From: CAZFHA01 sp964518595
Lineage (GTDB): Bacteria > Bacillota > Clostridia > Saccharofermentanales > Saccharofermentanaceae
Length of the DNA stretch: 64,000 bases
Assembly (NCBI GenBank): GCA_964518595.1
Contig: CAZFHA010000004.1
Location: 62,001 to 126,000, forward strand
Reading direction: 5' to 3'
Both the position numbers and the translations under genes were made by a program. The notes under the pieces were generated by a model. It was not told the DNA's origin and made no database searches. It worked only from the letters and a program-made list of their open reading frames with translations. Positions 17,242 to 25,916 of the stretch are shown here, piece after piece (positions within the stretch are counted from its first letter, which is position 1; every line of letters starts with the position of its first letter).

Positions 17242-19143
17242 ATGAAAAATTATTTCAAGATATTAATCATATGTATTTTAGGCACTTTGCTCTTAAGCTC
17301 CTGCAATAACTCGTCTTCAGCTGAAAGTAGTTTCATTGCCCAAAATGAATCTCTAATCAAAGAAATTACTAGTAGTTATCTTACCGAAATTAATAGTGGC
17401 GCTTTTGCAACCCAACTCTATAATTCAAAGCTCTCCCCTGAGTTGGTCATAAAAGGGCTTAGCTTTGCCCAACCTCAGGCGCAAGCTTTAATGAATGAGA
17501 GTATGGCTTACATGACCTTTAAAATATATGGAGTAAAGCCAGTAGAGGAATCCTTTGGTGACATCTTTGATAAACGCATAAAAGCCAATTGTTTAGTAGA
17601 AGTGTCTGTCGTTGACATTGAAAATAGTTTTAAAAAAATAAATAGTCCCTTCCTTGGCTATTCAGATCTCATTAAGCGGCTTCCCCAAAGTGATAAAACA
17701 TCTATTACCAAAAAAAATATCATTCTTAAACTAGCTTACAGTGAAGAAAAAGGCAAATGGGAAATAATAGACAATAGTGAGCTTATAAAGTTAGTCATAG
17801 ACCCTTACACAAGAATGACGTTGGAAAACCCCGCTGGCAGTCCAGATGCAACGGTAGATGAGTTTATTCGAAGTGTTCGTTCTTTGGACACGAAAAAACT
17901 TATTGAACTATCCGGTGTAAATCCGGAGGAAGATCCCTTTAATTATGGCTATCATAACCTTGTGGATGGGTTAGGAATTAATCTAGATGAGATGAAAAGA
18001 ATTTTACCCTATGTTCAAATTGAGGTCATCCCCGATTTTGACCTACTGCCAAAAGATGAAATCTATTATTGGACAAATTTAGCAAAAATACCCCTAACTA
18101 TTTCTTTCCCCGATATTCGAGCTGCACTGGGAGCTCTTAATCACCAAGCCAGTATAGATGAAATAGTCGACCTTTTAGAAAAAAATCAGCACGGCCAGCG
18201 AATAATTTTTGATGAAAAAATCCTGAGCTTATCTTTTGACTCAAGTAACCAGGTTTGGCATACAACTGATGAACATAATTCAGCGGATGAAGATTACGGC
18301 ATTCCTAATGTTATTTTTAAATATATTGTCAAGAATGTAAAGGCTTCTATTTACAGCCACCCTAATTTATTATCCCCTGTAGAAACAGCCGATCAATATA
18401 TGAAGTATTTAAGTAGCGGAGATATAGAAAAGGCAACTTCCCTCTCCCAAAGTTCCGCACCCGCTTGGTATACCGGAAAAGAGTTTGTTCTTAACAGGTC
18501 GTCTAGTTATACCAATGATCAGATTATGAAAGAACTTATCGAGGGCTATAACTATACCTTCCTGTCCATTGATAAAACCGAACCGGATATAAACGCTGTT
18601 TTGACAGTAAAGCCTGATGACTATTTTCGGCCTATTGATAAAGAGAAGCCGGATATGCCTACGTATATAGCAAAGTATTCTATCTCCCTGCCTGATTTAA
18701 GTGCACTACAAAGTCAAATCTATGCCGATCATGAGACTTTAGCACCCATGTTAAAACCCCTATTAGAAAAATATTTATCTAGTCAACTTCCCCTTTATCC
18801 ACAAACTACGGCTCCTCCAACCGAAGAAGATGAGCGCTTCTTCTACCGTTCATATGTTGACTATATTAAAAGTGCAATGAAAAATTCAAACTTACCTGTA
18901 AGGGAATACGAAATCAACATCATTTTAAAGCCAGCCATTAATAGTCCAGATACTAATTGGTATATTTATGACTTTCTAGTCCTAGAATCAAATTCTTTGT
19001 ATTCTTTCGTAAACTTTACAGACAGCAAATCCTTTTACAACGTCATGCAAGCGGCAATAAATCTAGTTGTTTTTGAAGGAGTCTTTACAAGAGAGGATTT
19101 TGCCGACTTAGATCCAAACAAAGAATGTAATAACCTATACTAA
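17242..19143 (+). CDS. Predicted lipoprotein B1 (paralogue of A1)
   Basis: 633 residues, with ATG at 17242 six nt after GGAGG. A signal peptide ends in LLLSSC, with lipidation at Cys21. The architecture matches the A proteins: an ITSSYLTEINSGAFATQLYN segment (~34-53), a FDKRIKANCLVEVSVVDIE segment (~110-130), GKWEIIDNSEL, then further copies of the small repeated domain. It is closest to lipoprotein B2 (21352-23160) and shares its last codons and 3' flank. I do not recognise a function; a cell-surface binding or sensing role is only inference. It carries an insertion near residues 440-470 (KPDDYFRPIDKEKPDMP) that B2 lacks. Confidence 0.85.
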   Translation: MKNYFKILIICILGTLLLSSCNNSSSAESSFIAQNESLIKEITSSYLTEINSGAFATQLYNSKLSPELVIKGLSFAQPQAQALMNESMAYMTFKIYGVKPVEESFGDIFDKRIKANCLVEVSVVDIENSFKKINSPFLGYSDLIKRLPQSDKTSITKKNIILKLAYSEEKGKWEIIDNSELIKLVIDPYTRMTLENPAGSPDATVDEFIRSVRSLDTKKLIELSGVNPEEDPFNYGYHNLVDGLGINLDEMKRILPYVQIEVIPDFDLLPKDEIYYWTNLAKIPLTISFPDIRAALGALNHQASIDEIVDLLEKNQHGQRIIFDEKILSLSFDSSNQVWHTTDEHNSADEDYGIPNVIFKYIVKNVKASIYSHPNLLSPVETADQYMKYLSSGDIEKATSLSQSSAPAWYTGKEFVLNRSSSYTNDQIMKELIEGYNYTFLSIDKTEPDINAVLTVKPDDYFRPIDKEKPDMPTYIAKYSISLPDLSALQSQIYADHETLAPMLKPLLEKYLSSQLPLYPQTTAPPTEEDERFFYRSYVDYIKSAMKNSNLPVREYEINIILKPAINSPDTNWYIYDFLVLESNSLYSFVNFTDSKSFYNVMQAAINLVVFEGVFTREDFADLDPNKECNNLY

Positions 19144-19440
19144 CCACTCCTTTCACTTTCCCTCATTTACTCCCAGGTTTTGAAATTGTAAACCGGGCGA
19201 ATTTGTTCTACCACTTGCACAGCCGGGGTAAAAAGTCCAATATACAATACACCCAAACCATAGGAATGACCGCATTTAAAGCAGCTCTGGGGAGTAAGTA
19301 TAGCCTGATTTTCGGATATAACAAACAGCTGTCGTGGGCAATCATCCCGGCACAAGCCTCAACCAATTGCCTACAGATTAAAGTCACTACTGAAAGTGGC
19401 AAACTTTTTCAACAAGAGAAGTTTCTTAAACCTACATGAT
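19144..19440 (-). pseudogene. Mosaic scar: rtcB 3' tail fused to ferredoxin-nitroreductase fragments
   Basis: Read on the minus strand, this relic holds a ferredoxin-like piece (CRDDCPRQLFVISEN, compare CESDCPQHLFVISEK in the intact gene at 28062-28838), then CFKCGH, then a nitroreductase piece (SYGLGVLYIGLFT), then the RtcB C-terminal tail (VQVVEQIRPVYNFKTWE) followed by the rtcB 3' flank. The plus-strand bases 19131-19232 closely match 23148-23249. A frame break and a TGA replace the first cluster cysteines. So two genes now 4-9 kb to the right contributed fragments joined by internal deletions. It is non-functional and marks the join of the lipoprotein duplication. Confidence 0.85.
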
Positions 19441-19452
19441 CTTGATACTATC

Positions 19453-20165
19453 TACAGAAATAATATATTTGGTTTTAATCACTAAATCTAGTATACTTAA
19501 CAGCATAAAAATTATTGATGTCTACATATATGTTAAATGGGGGAAACATCATGAAGAAATATCTAAAGGCTATAATTGCATGTGTTTTTTGTACGTTAGT
19601 CCTCAGTTCTTGTAATGCTTCATCCCCATCCAACAGTAATATAGTTACTGAAAGCGAGTCGCTTATCAAAGAAATTACCAGTAGTTACCTGACGGAAATC
19701 AGTACCGGCACTTTTGCCACTGAAATTTACAAATCCAACTTTACCCCCAACATCAGTTTTAAAGATATTTCCTTCAAGCAGCCTCAAGCCCAGGATCTCA
19801 TGAACGAAAGCATGACCCGCATGACTTTTAAAATCCAAAGTGTAGAAAAAGCAGAAAATTTCTTCAGCGACCTCTTTGACAAACGGATCAAAGCCAATTG
19901 TTTCGTAGAGATTTCTGCCATTGATATAGAGGGAATGCGCGCGAAAATCAACGACCCAAGCCTAGGATATTTAGAACTCATTAACCTTACCAAAGCCAAT
20001 GACGAAAGTCTTTTTATCAAGAAAACAATTGCTATAAAATTGGCCTATGATGATACCCTCATGAAGTGGGAGATAATGGATAATAGCCAGCTTATGGGAT
20101 TAATCATGGACCCCTATCGGAAAATGAGTTTGGAAAATCCTGCCGGTAAGCCGGATACCTTTGCC
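19453..20165 (+). repeat. ~713-bp direct repeat, copy 2 (promoter plus 5' part of lipoprotein A2)
   Basis: Copy of 15341-16053, with its left edge abutting the mosaic scar. The identity ends within codon ~205 of the lipoprotein, where the two genes begin to differ by many substitutions. Confidence 0.85.
19469..19497 (+). promoter_or_regulatory. Sigma-A-type promoter of lipoprotein pair 2
   Basis: TTGGTT (19469-19474), 17-nt spacer, TATACT (19492-19497). It is identical in sequence and spacing to the promoter of pair 1. Confidence 0.6.
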
Positions 20166-21314
20166 ACCGAATATATTCAGAATTTTTTGGTTCTAGATAC
20201 GAAAGAAATATTCGCTATGGCCATACCAAGTACTATGGAGAATTGGGAAATCGAAAATAATATGGAAAGAGCTCGTTTCTTTAAGGATAACAATATTAAT
20301 ATGGACATAGCCAAAAAGCTTTTTCAATATATCGAAATACAGGCTGAGCCGAGTCAAGAACTGACAGCAGTAAATCCTCCTGATAATTATTTAGAACAGG
20401 CCATAGTTCCTGTAAAAATTTCTTTTCCTGACATTACGGATGACCTTAGATCTCTTGGTCACCAGGCAAATATCGACGAAATAGTTAGGCTTTTAAAAAA
20501 AAATGAAGCCAGCAATAATTTGTTTACGCTAGAAGAGAATCTGTATCTCGCCGTGGAGAAAGATACCCTTACTTGGCATATTGATGGTGACAGATTTTTT
20601 TACACCATTATTCAATCAATCTGGAACTCCATATATGTCTACCCTACTATGGATCAGCCGGATATGCTCCAGCCGGAAGAAATTACTAATAGCTGTATGA
20701 ACCAATTAACTGCCGGGTTAATTGACAACGTACTTCTATTCCAAACAGATGATTCACTTTCATCTTTAACCAAGTCAAGTATATTTATTTTGGATTCTCA
20801 AACGAGAAACAGACTATTTATACAGGAATTACTTGAAGGCTATAACTACACATTTATATCGATCGAAGAAAGTAAAGCTGCGCCAAATAACTATCATGCC
20901 AGATATTCTGTTTCCTTACCAGATTTAGCTCTGCTTCGGGAGAAAATATTAGCTGACAAAGAAACTTTTCTACCTCTAGTAAAATCATTAATAGAGTATA
21001 AATTGATAAGACAGTCAGATATGGGGAATCAGCAAGAGCTTTATAATACTTATATGGATCAGGTAAAAAAGCTAATGACAGCCTCAAACCTCCCTCTCAA
21101 AGAATATAAATTTGAACTTGGTCTATATAAGTCAAATAACAACTCTGAAGTACATTGGGTAGCTCTTGATATGTCTATTGTCGAGCCAGACCAGGATATT
21201 TCTTTGATTGAGTTTTTCGGTTCAGATATTGCTAATGCCGCAGTAGAAAGCATTATTGCAGAGGGCACTTATAGCAAGGAAGATTTCAAAGAATTTACAT
21301 CTTATAGCTTCTAA
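19551..21314 (+). CDS. Predicted lipoprotein A2 (paralogue of A1)
   Basis: 587 residues, same start context and LSSC lipobox as A1. Residues 1-~204 are identical to A1, after which the proteins become homologous but clearly different (for example EYIQNFLVLDTKEIFAMAIP against EYIQNLLALDTQKLFDMSIP). The abrupt change suggests recent gene conversion or a duplication in which only the 5' part has been homogenised. The signal and N-terminal domain are therefore conserved while the C-terminal domains vary, a pattern that could reflect diversification of an exposed region. No family or enzyme motif is recognised. Lipoprotein B2 follows after 37 nt. Confidence 0.85.
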   Translation: MKKYLKAIIACVFCTLVLSSCNASSPSNSNIVTESESLIKEITSSYLTEISTGTFATEIYKSNFTPNISFKDISFKQPQAQDLMNESMTRMTFKIQSVEKAENFFSDLFDKRIKANCFVEISAIDIEGMRAKINDPSLGYLELINLTKANDESLFIKKTIAIKLAYDDTLMKWEIMDNSQLMGLIMDPYRKMSLENPAGKPDTFATEYIQNFLVLDTKEIFAMAIPSTMENWEIENNMERARFFKDNNINMDIAKKLFQYIEIQAEPSQELTAVNPPDNYLEQAIVPVKISFPDITDDLRSLGHQANIDEIVRLLKKNEASNNLFTLEENLYLAVEKDTLTWHIDGDRFFYTIIQSIWNSIYVYPTMDQPDMLQPEEITNSCMNQLTAGLIDNVLLFQTDDSLSSLTKSSIFILDSQTRNRLFIQELLEGYNYTFISIEESKAAPNNYHARYSVSLPDLALLREKILADKETFLPLVKSLIEYKLIRQSDMGNQQELYNTYMDQVKKLMTASNLPLKEYKFELGLYKSNNNSEVHWVALDMSIVEPDQDISLIEFFGSDIANAAVESIIAEGTYSKEDFKEFTSYSF

Positions 21315-21351
21315 AAAGACCAGTCCTATCAGAAAAACGAGAGGAAATATT

Positions 21352-23160
21352 ATGAAAAAATATCTAAAAATTTTGATAGCCAGTATTTTAGGTGCTCTAC
21401 TCCTTAGTGCCTGTAGCCCTTCTTCAGTCAACAGTAATTTAATTTCTGATAACGAATCTCTGATTAAAGAAATCACCAGTAGCTACCTTACTGAAATTAA
21501 TAGCGGTGCTTTTGCAGCTGAAATGTATAATTCAAAATTCACCCCTAGTTTAGTGATAAAGGAGCTCAGTTTCGCTCAACCGCAGGCACAAAGTTTAATG
21601 AATGAAAGTATGGCCTATATGACTTTTGAAATCTATGGTGTAAAACAGGTCAATAGCGCATTGGACGATCTCTTTGATAAGCGCGCAAAAGCTAATTGTT
21701 TAGTAGAGGTATCTGTCATCGATATTGAAGACAGCCTTAAAAAGATCGATAATCCGTTTCTAGGTTACGCAGATATACTTAAACTGCTTCCCTTATCCCA
21801 TAATATGTCTATCATTAAGAAAAATATTGTTCTCAAATTAGCTTATAATGAGGAGCATTCCAAGTGGGAGATAATTGATAATCATGAACTTACGCAACTA
21901 ATCATAGAACCCTTTAAGCGGCTAGAATTAGACAATCCAGCGGGTAGACCAGATACAATCATAAGCGAATATATTCAAAGCCTTCGTTCCATGGACATTG
22001 ATAAAATCATTGATTTGGAAGATGGCAGTGGTAAAGATACAAGCAATAGTGCCTTTGAGCTAGAAATGTTTTTCGATAGAAATAAAATTAATTTAGAAGA
22101 TGCGAAGAAGATTTTCCCCTACGTCAAAATTGAAGTCATTCCTGATTTCTCCATTCTACCTGATGATTCTATGTACTACAGTCCCTATTCTTTTAAAGTT
22201 CCCATTCGCGTATCTTTCCCTAACATTGGTGACTCTCTCAAAAATCTTGATCACAAGGCGAGCATAGAGGAAATCGTAAGTCTTTTGAAGAAAAGTGATA
22301 ATGGCAATATGTTGGTCTTTGAAGAACAAGTCTTGGAACTTTGGTCTGAAACCGATACCAAGGCTTGGCGGGTAGAAGGAACTTATGATAATTTTAAATC
22401 AATTGTCCAAGAGGTATGGCTCTCTATTTACAGCTATCCTTATTTACCAGACCCTTCCGAAACCTCAGATCAGTATATGAATTATTTAGTTACAGGAGAG
22501 CTTAGCAAGATAAATTCTCTATCTATGAGCACCTTCCCATCTTGGTATATGGGTAGTGAATTTAAACTGAAAGATTCAGGCACTTACAGCAATAGCCAAT
22601 TTGTTAAAGAGCTTTTATCTGACTGCGATTATAAGCTCACCTCCATAGAAAAGGATCTTGAGGATCAACAAATGTATGTAGCCAAGTATTCTGTATCCCT
22701 TCCAGATTTGCAGTTGCTCCTAAAACGGATCACTGCTGATCAAGAAGCTTTGGTTCCGATGCTAAAGCCTGCATTAGAAAAATATTTGGCAGATCAAGCA
22801 AATTCAAATGATCAGAATAGGTTTGAAGAAAAGCCAGCTACTCTTGAAGAAACAAACTTCTTTCATTCATATATCGAGTATGTCAAGAATCTAACAAAAA
22901 ACGAGGAAATCCCTCTTAAAGAGTACCAGATTGAAATATCAGTCAAGCCTTTCACGGATATGGAAAAAAGCAGTTGGTATGTTTATGATTTTTCATTAAT
23001 AGAGCCAGATGCAGCAAACCGCTTTACGGACTTTTTTAGAGGTACGAACTTTTTTAATATCACACACGAAGCAAAAAAACAAATTCTTGCTGAAGGCGTC
23101 TATACCCGGGCAGAATTTGCTTCATTAGCTGTACGGGAAAACTGGTTTAACCTATACTAA
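21352..23160 (+). CDS. Predicted lipoprotein B2 (paralogue of B1)
   Basis: 602 residues. I start at ATG 21352, seven nt after GAGGAAA, because it begins a signal peptide (MKKYLKILIASILGALLLSAC) with an LSAC lipobox; a longer upstream frame overlaps the end of A2 and lacks these. The N-terminal domain (ITSSYLTEINSGAFAAEMYN) and the central SKWEIIDNHELTQLI match B1, and the shared C-terminus ends in NLY. It converges on rtcB with only 23 bp between stops and no obvious terminator. Function unknown; probably the same surface-located role as its three paralogues. Confidence 0.85.
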   Translation: MKKYLKILIASILGALLLSACSPSSVNSNLISDNESLIKEITSSYLTEINSGAFAAEMYNSKFTPSLVIKELSFAQPQAQSLMNESMAYMTFEIYGVKQVNSALDDLFDKRAKANCLVEVSVIDIEDSLKKIDNPFLGYADILKLLPLSHNMSIIKKNIVLKLAYNEEHSKWEIIDNHELTQLIIEPFKRLELDNPAGRPDTIISEYIQSLRSMDIDKIIDLEDGSGKDTSNSAFELEMFFDRNKINLEDAKKIFPYVKIEVIPDFSILPDDSMYYSPYSFKVPIRVSFPNIGDSLKNLDHKASIEEIVSLLKKSDNGNMLVFEEQVLELWSETDTKAWRVEGTYDNFKSIVQEVWLSIYSYPYLPDPSETSDQYMNYLVTGELSKINSLSMSTFPSWYMGSEFKLKDSGTYSNSQFVKELLSDCDYKLTSIEKDLEDQQMYVAKYSVSLPDLQLLLKRITADQEALVPMLKPALEKYLADQANSNDQNRFEEKPATLEETNFFHSYIEYVKNLTKNEEIPLKEYQIEISVKPFTDMEKSSWYVYDFSLIEPDAANRFTDFFRGTNFFNITHEAKKQILAEGVYTRAEFASLAVRENWFNLY

Positions 23161-23183
23161 CCACTCCTTTCACTTTCCCTCAT

Positions 23184-24386
23184 TTACTCCCAGGTTTTGA
23201 AATTGTAAACCGGACGAATTTGTTCTACCACTTGCACAGTCGGGGTGATTTGTGCCAGAATATCTGCCATATTCTTATAAGCCATAGGCGATTCATCCAA
23301 AGTCTTAGGTACGACGCAGCTGGAAAAAATTCCGCTCATCGCTTTTTCATATTCTTCCATGCTCAGCCGCCGAAAGGCCGCTGCCCGGCTCATTAGCCGC
23401 CCCGCACCGTGGGGTGCCGAATAATTCCAATCCGGATTCCCCTTGCCCACACAAATCAAGCTCCCATCACGCATATTGATGGGAATAAGCAGCTTTTCCC
23501 CAAGCTTGGCGGAAACTGCCCCTTTTCTCAGAATCATTTCATCTGTATCGATATAGTTGTGAATGGTGGTAAAGCACTCTAAGGCAGTAAATCCCATCTC
23601 TTTCAAGATTACCTCTACCATAGCCCTACGATTCAGCACTGCATACTGCTGGACAATTTTCATATCATGAATATAGTCTTCTAAAAGCTGACCTTCCACA
23701 TAGGCCAACTCTTGGGGCAAATCAGCATGATTCCGCTCTCGCACGGCAGCAATTTGAGTCTGGATTTCCTGAAACCGCCCTTGGTCCTTGAGCTCCTCAA
23801 TTAACTGGGCAATTTGCTGTTTACTATTGCCGCATAAAGCCTTAAATCCTTCTTCCTGATAATAATCAGCCACTTGACAGCCTAATTGCCGACTGCCTGA
23901 GTGGACTACCAGGTAGTAGGAGCCGGATTCGCTTTGGTCTATCTCAATAAAGTGATTGCCGCCCCCTAAAGTACCGATAGAGTGTAGAGCACGGCTACGG
24001 TTAATCTCCCTCAGGCAACGTAGCTCTTGAAGGTTAACAGCCGAGCTCAAGGGATGGGGTGAAGTTCTTACTTCGAAGCCAGAGGGGATCTGTGTCCTAA
24101 TGGCCTGATCCAATTTTTCAAAATCAATCTGCTTTTCTCCGAGTTTAACCGTTTCCATACCACAGCCAATATCTACGCCTACCATTCCCGGAACGACTTT
24201 ATCAGTGATGGTCATAGCTGTACCGATGGTACAGCCTTTGCCAGAATGGACATCCGGCATAATTCTAATTCGACAGTCGGCAAATTCCTTCTGATCGCAA
24301 AGGGTTCTAATTTGTGCTTCTGCCGATCCTTCCAACGCAGCTGTAAAGCATAGTGCTTGATTATATTTTCCATCAATTTGAATCAT
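23184..24386 (-). CDS. rtcB: RNA-splicing ligase RtcB
   Basis: A 400-residue GTP- and Mn-dependent RNA ligase that joins 3'-phosphate or 2',3'-cyclic phosphate ends to 5'-OH ends. Signature residues visible: MPDVHSGKG (Asp45), VGVDIGCG (Asp72, Cys75), GGGNHFIE (His145), VHSGSRQLG (His162) and the guanylation-type motif PHGAGRLMSR (His326). Length is close to E. coli RtcB. ATG at 24386 is chosen because AGGAGG lies 8 nt upstream; the longer frame runs into the preceding gene. The upstream gene's stop (24388-24390) is one base away, so translation is coupled. No RtcA, archease or PrfH is nearby, but two WYL regulators lie upstream on the same strand, an association known for RNA-repair loci. 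Confidence 0.93.
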   Translation of the reverse strand: MIQIDGKYNQALCFTAALEGSAEAQIRTLCDQKEFADCRIRIMPDVHSGKGCTIGTAMTITDKVVPGMVGVDIGCGMETVKLGEKQIDFEKLDQAIRTQIPSGFEVRTSPHPLSSAVNLQELRCLREINRSRALHSIGTLGGGNHFIEIDQSESGSYYLVVHSGSRQLGCQVADYYQEEGFKALCGNSKQQIAQLIEELKDQGRFQEIQTQIAAVRERNHADLPQELAYVEGQLLEDYIHDMKIVQQYAVLNRRAMVEVILKEMGFTALECFTTIHNYIDTDEMILRKGAVSAKLGEKLLIPINMRDGSLICVGKGNPDWNYSAPHGAGRLMSRAAAFRRLSMEEYEKAMSGIFSSCVVPKTLDESPMAYKNMADILAQITPTVQVVEQIRPVYNFKTWE

Positions 24387-24387
24387 C

Positions 24388-25686
24388 TTAAACCTCCTGC
24401 CAAAAACTATTAACAATAGGACTTAGGGGGCTATTCTTTTCATGGTTATTAACCCACCAGTCAATAAAAAATGCTTCCACCTCAGGGCTATTTTTCCATT
24501 GCGCCAGAACCTTAAAGGCGCTTTTCAACAACTTAGCATCACAACTACACCGAGCACACCGTAGAGCCAAAGCTCTGCCCTTAGCCTTATCTAGACGGGT
24601 ATAGCTACGGATGTAAACTTCCAATTTCCTGGCAGCCAGACCAACCGGATCAGTCAGGCAGTCCTCAATATCCGCCCCATCAGAAAGGTTAACCTCTAAA
24701 GCTACTTCCTGAGCCAACTCATCCACGTGAGGATAAGCCTCTACAGAAGCAAGATATTTTGGCTCCCACCGGCGTTGGATAAGACAGCCTTCAGAATAAG
24801 TAAATTTGCTATTTAGCTGACCGGGATTCAGCTTATTTCGTAGGGTCATCAATTGTTCTGCTGTAAAAAGCTCAATAGGAACTTCAATCTTACTAAAGAC
24901 AACAGCCCTTTCCTGAGATGTTCCTCCGGGCTGATTATAGGTGCTGGCCAAATAGGTCGCTGGAATAATGGTAAGAGTAGGCACCATTTCTCCTGCCAAG
25001 GCACAAGCCGCAGCTTTATGATGCCCATCCAACAAAATGCTAGAGAACTCAATACCATGATAGGCAATCGCCCTTGGGAAAGAACCGCCTTCAGTTAGCA
25101 AATCCCGATAGTAATTTACTCGAGACTGGTCAAAGCGCTGGGTACTCTGGGAAGGATAAAGATAGGCGGGAATTCCCCCGACAAAGTAATACTCATCTTC
25201 AATATATAGAGAGCGACATGCTGTAGCCGGGCTCAAGGTAAGTCCATTAGGAACAGCCCAGAAAAAATTACCATTCCCGTCTGTAGGAAAAGCCATACAA
25301 TCAGCAACCAAATATAGTCCATCTTGAAGTAGCCCCAGAAGTGGACTAATGGATTGTATCGCCTGCTCTAAACCGATATAGGGGCGGTTAATGGCCTCCG
25401 TAACTGCCGAAAACTCCTTGCAGTCTATATTGCCTATGCCATAACCGGTAGCCAATAATGCTTCACAAGTAGAGCAAACAGGTAAATCCGCTTGAAGAAT
25501 AGGCCTATCATGTAAAAACAATGCTGATAAAGATTTATAATCCTCATCATAGGGTTGGTGAACCCATTTTAAAGCTGCCCTGCCTTGCTTAATCTCTACC
25601 CAGATGGCTTCTTGGCAGAAGGGCAAAGCCGAAGTATCAACTTTTTGACCCAGAATCACCTGGGGTAGAGATTTTTTTCTAAACAT
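24388..25686 (-). CDS. RtcB-coupled protein of unknown function with a ParB-like DGHHKAAA motif
   Basis: 432 residues, ATG behind AGGAGTG, no signal peptide or membrane span. I do not recognise a full-length family. Visible features: a CSTC pair (~71-74), a FFWAVPNGLT stretch mid-protein, and LLDGHHKAAACALAG (~225-240), which resembles the nucleotide-binding/catalytic loop of ParB/sulfiredoxin-fold and DUF1015-type proteins. The C-terminal third is helical, with an LRCARCSCDAK cysteine cluster (~380-390). It ends one base before the rtcB start, so it is almost certainly made with the RNA ligase. A role in RNA or tRNA repair, for example sensing damage or preparing ends, is inference from context. 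Confidence 0.8.
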   Translation of the reverse strand: MFRKKSLPQVILGQKVDTSALPFCQEAIWVEIKQGRAALKWVHQPYDEDYKSLSALFLHDRPILQADLPVCSTCEALLATGYGIGNIDCKEFSAVTEAINRPYIGLEQAIQSISPLLGLLQDGLYLVADCMAFPTDGNGNFFWAVPNGLTLSPATACRSLYIEDEYYFVGGIPAYLYPSQSTQRFDQSRVNYYRDLLTEGGSFPRAIAYHGIEFSSILLDGHHKAAACALAGEMVPTLTIIPATYLASTYNQPGGTSQERAVVFSKIEVPIELFTAEQLMTLRNKLNPGQLNSKFTYSEGCLIQRRWEPKYLASVEAYPHVDELAQEVALEVNLSDGADIEDCLTDPVGLAARKLEVYIRSYTRLDKAKGRALALRCARCSCDAKLLKSAFKVLAQWKNSPEVEAFFIDWWVNNHEKNSPLSPIVNSFWQEV

Positions 25687-25708
25687 AAGGCACTCCTACT
25701 TTCATCTC

Positions 25709-25722
25709 GTAGCGATAGCTAC
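25709..25722. promoter_or_regulatory. Short inverted repeat upstream of the rtcB operon
   Basis: GTAGC-GATA-GCTAC sits ~23 bp upstream of the start codon of the first gene, overlapping the expected promoter or leader. It could be an operator for one of the neighbouring WYL regulators or a leader hairpin. No second copy was found near the WYL genes. Confidence 0.3.
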
Positions 25723-25916
25723 TTTATGAATTAAGTTTATCCTACCCTAAAAAAATCATCATGGAAAAAAAGTTGCGAGCTTATCCTTTGCAGAAGGTTT
25801 TTCAAAAATCTCTATCAGCTCTCTCAAAAAGCCCATCGTCAATATCTAATATAGCAGCAAAACTAAGATAGTTATACCTAAAGAACAGCCGAGCTAGGAA
25901 AAGACCCTTCTCATAA

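Noticed and set aside
21256..21351. Upstream extension of lipoprotein B2
   Set aside because: It overlaps the A2 coding end, and the internal ATG begins a proper signal peptide behind GAGGAAA.
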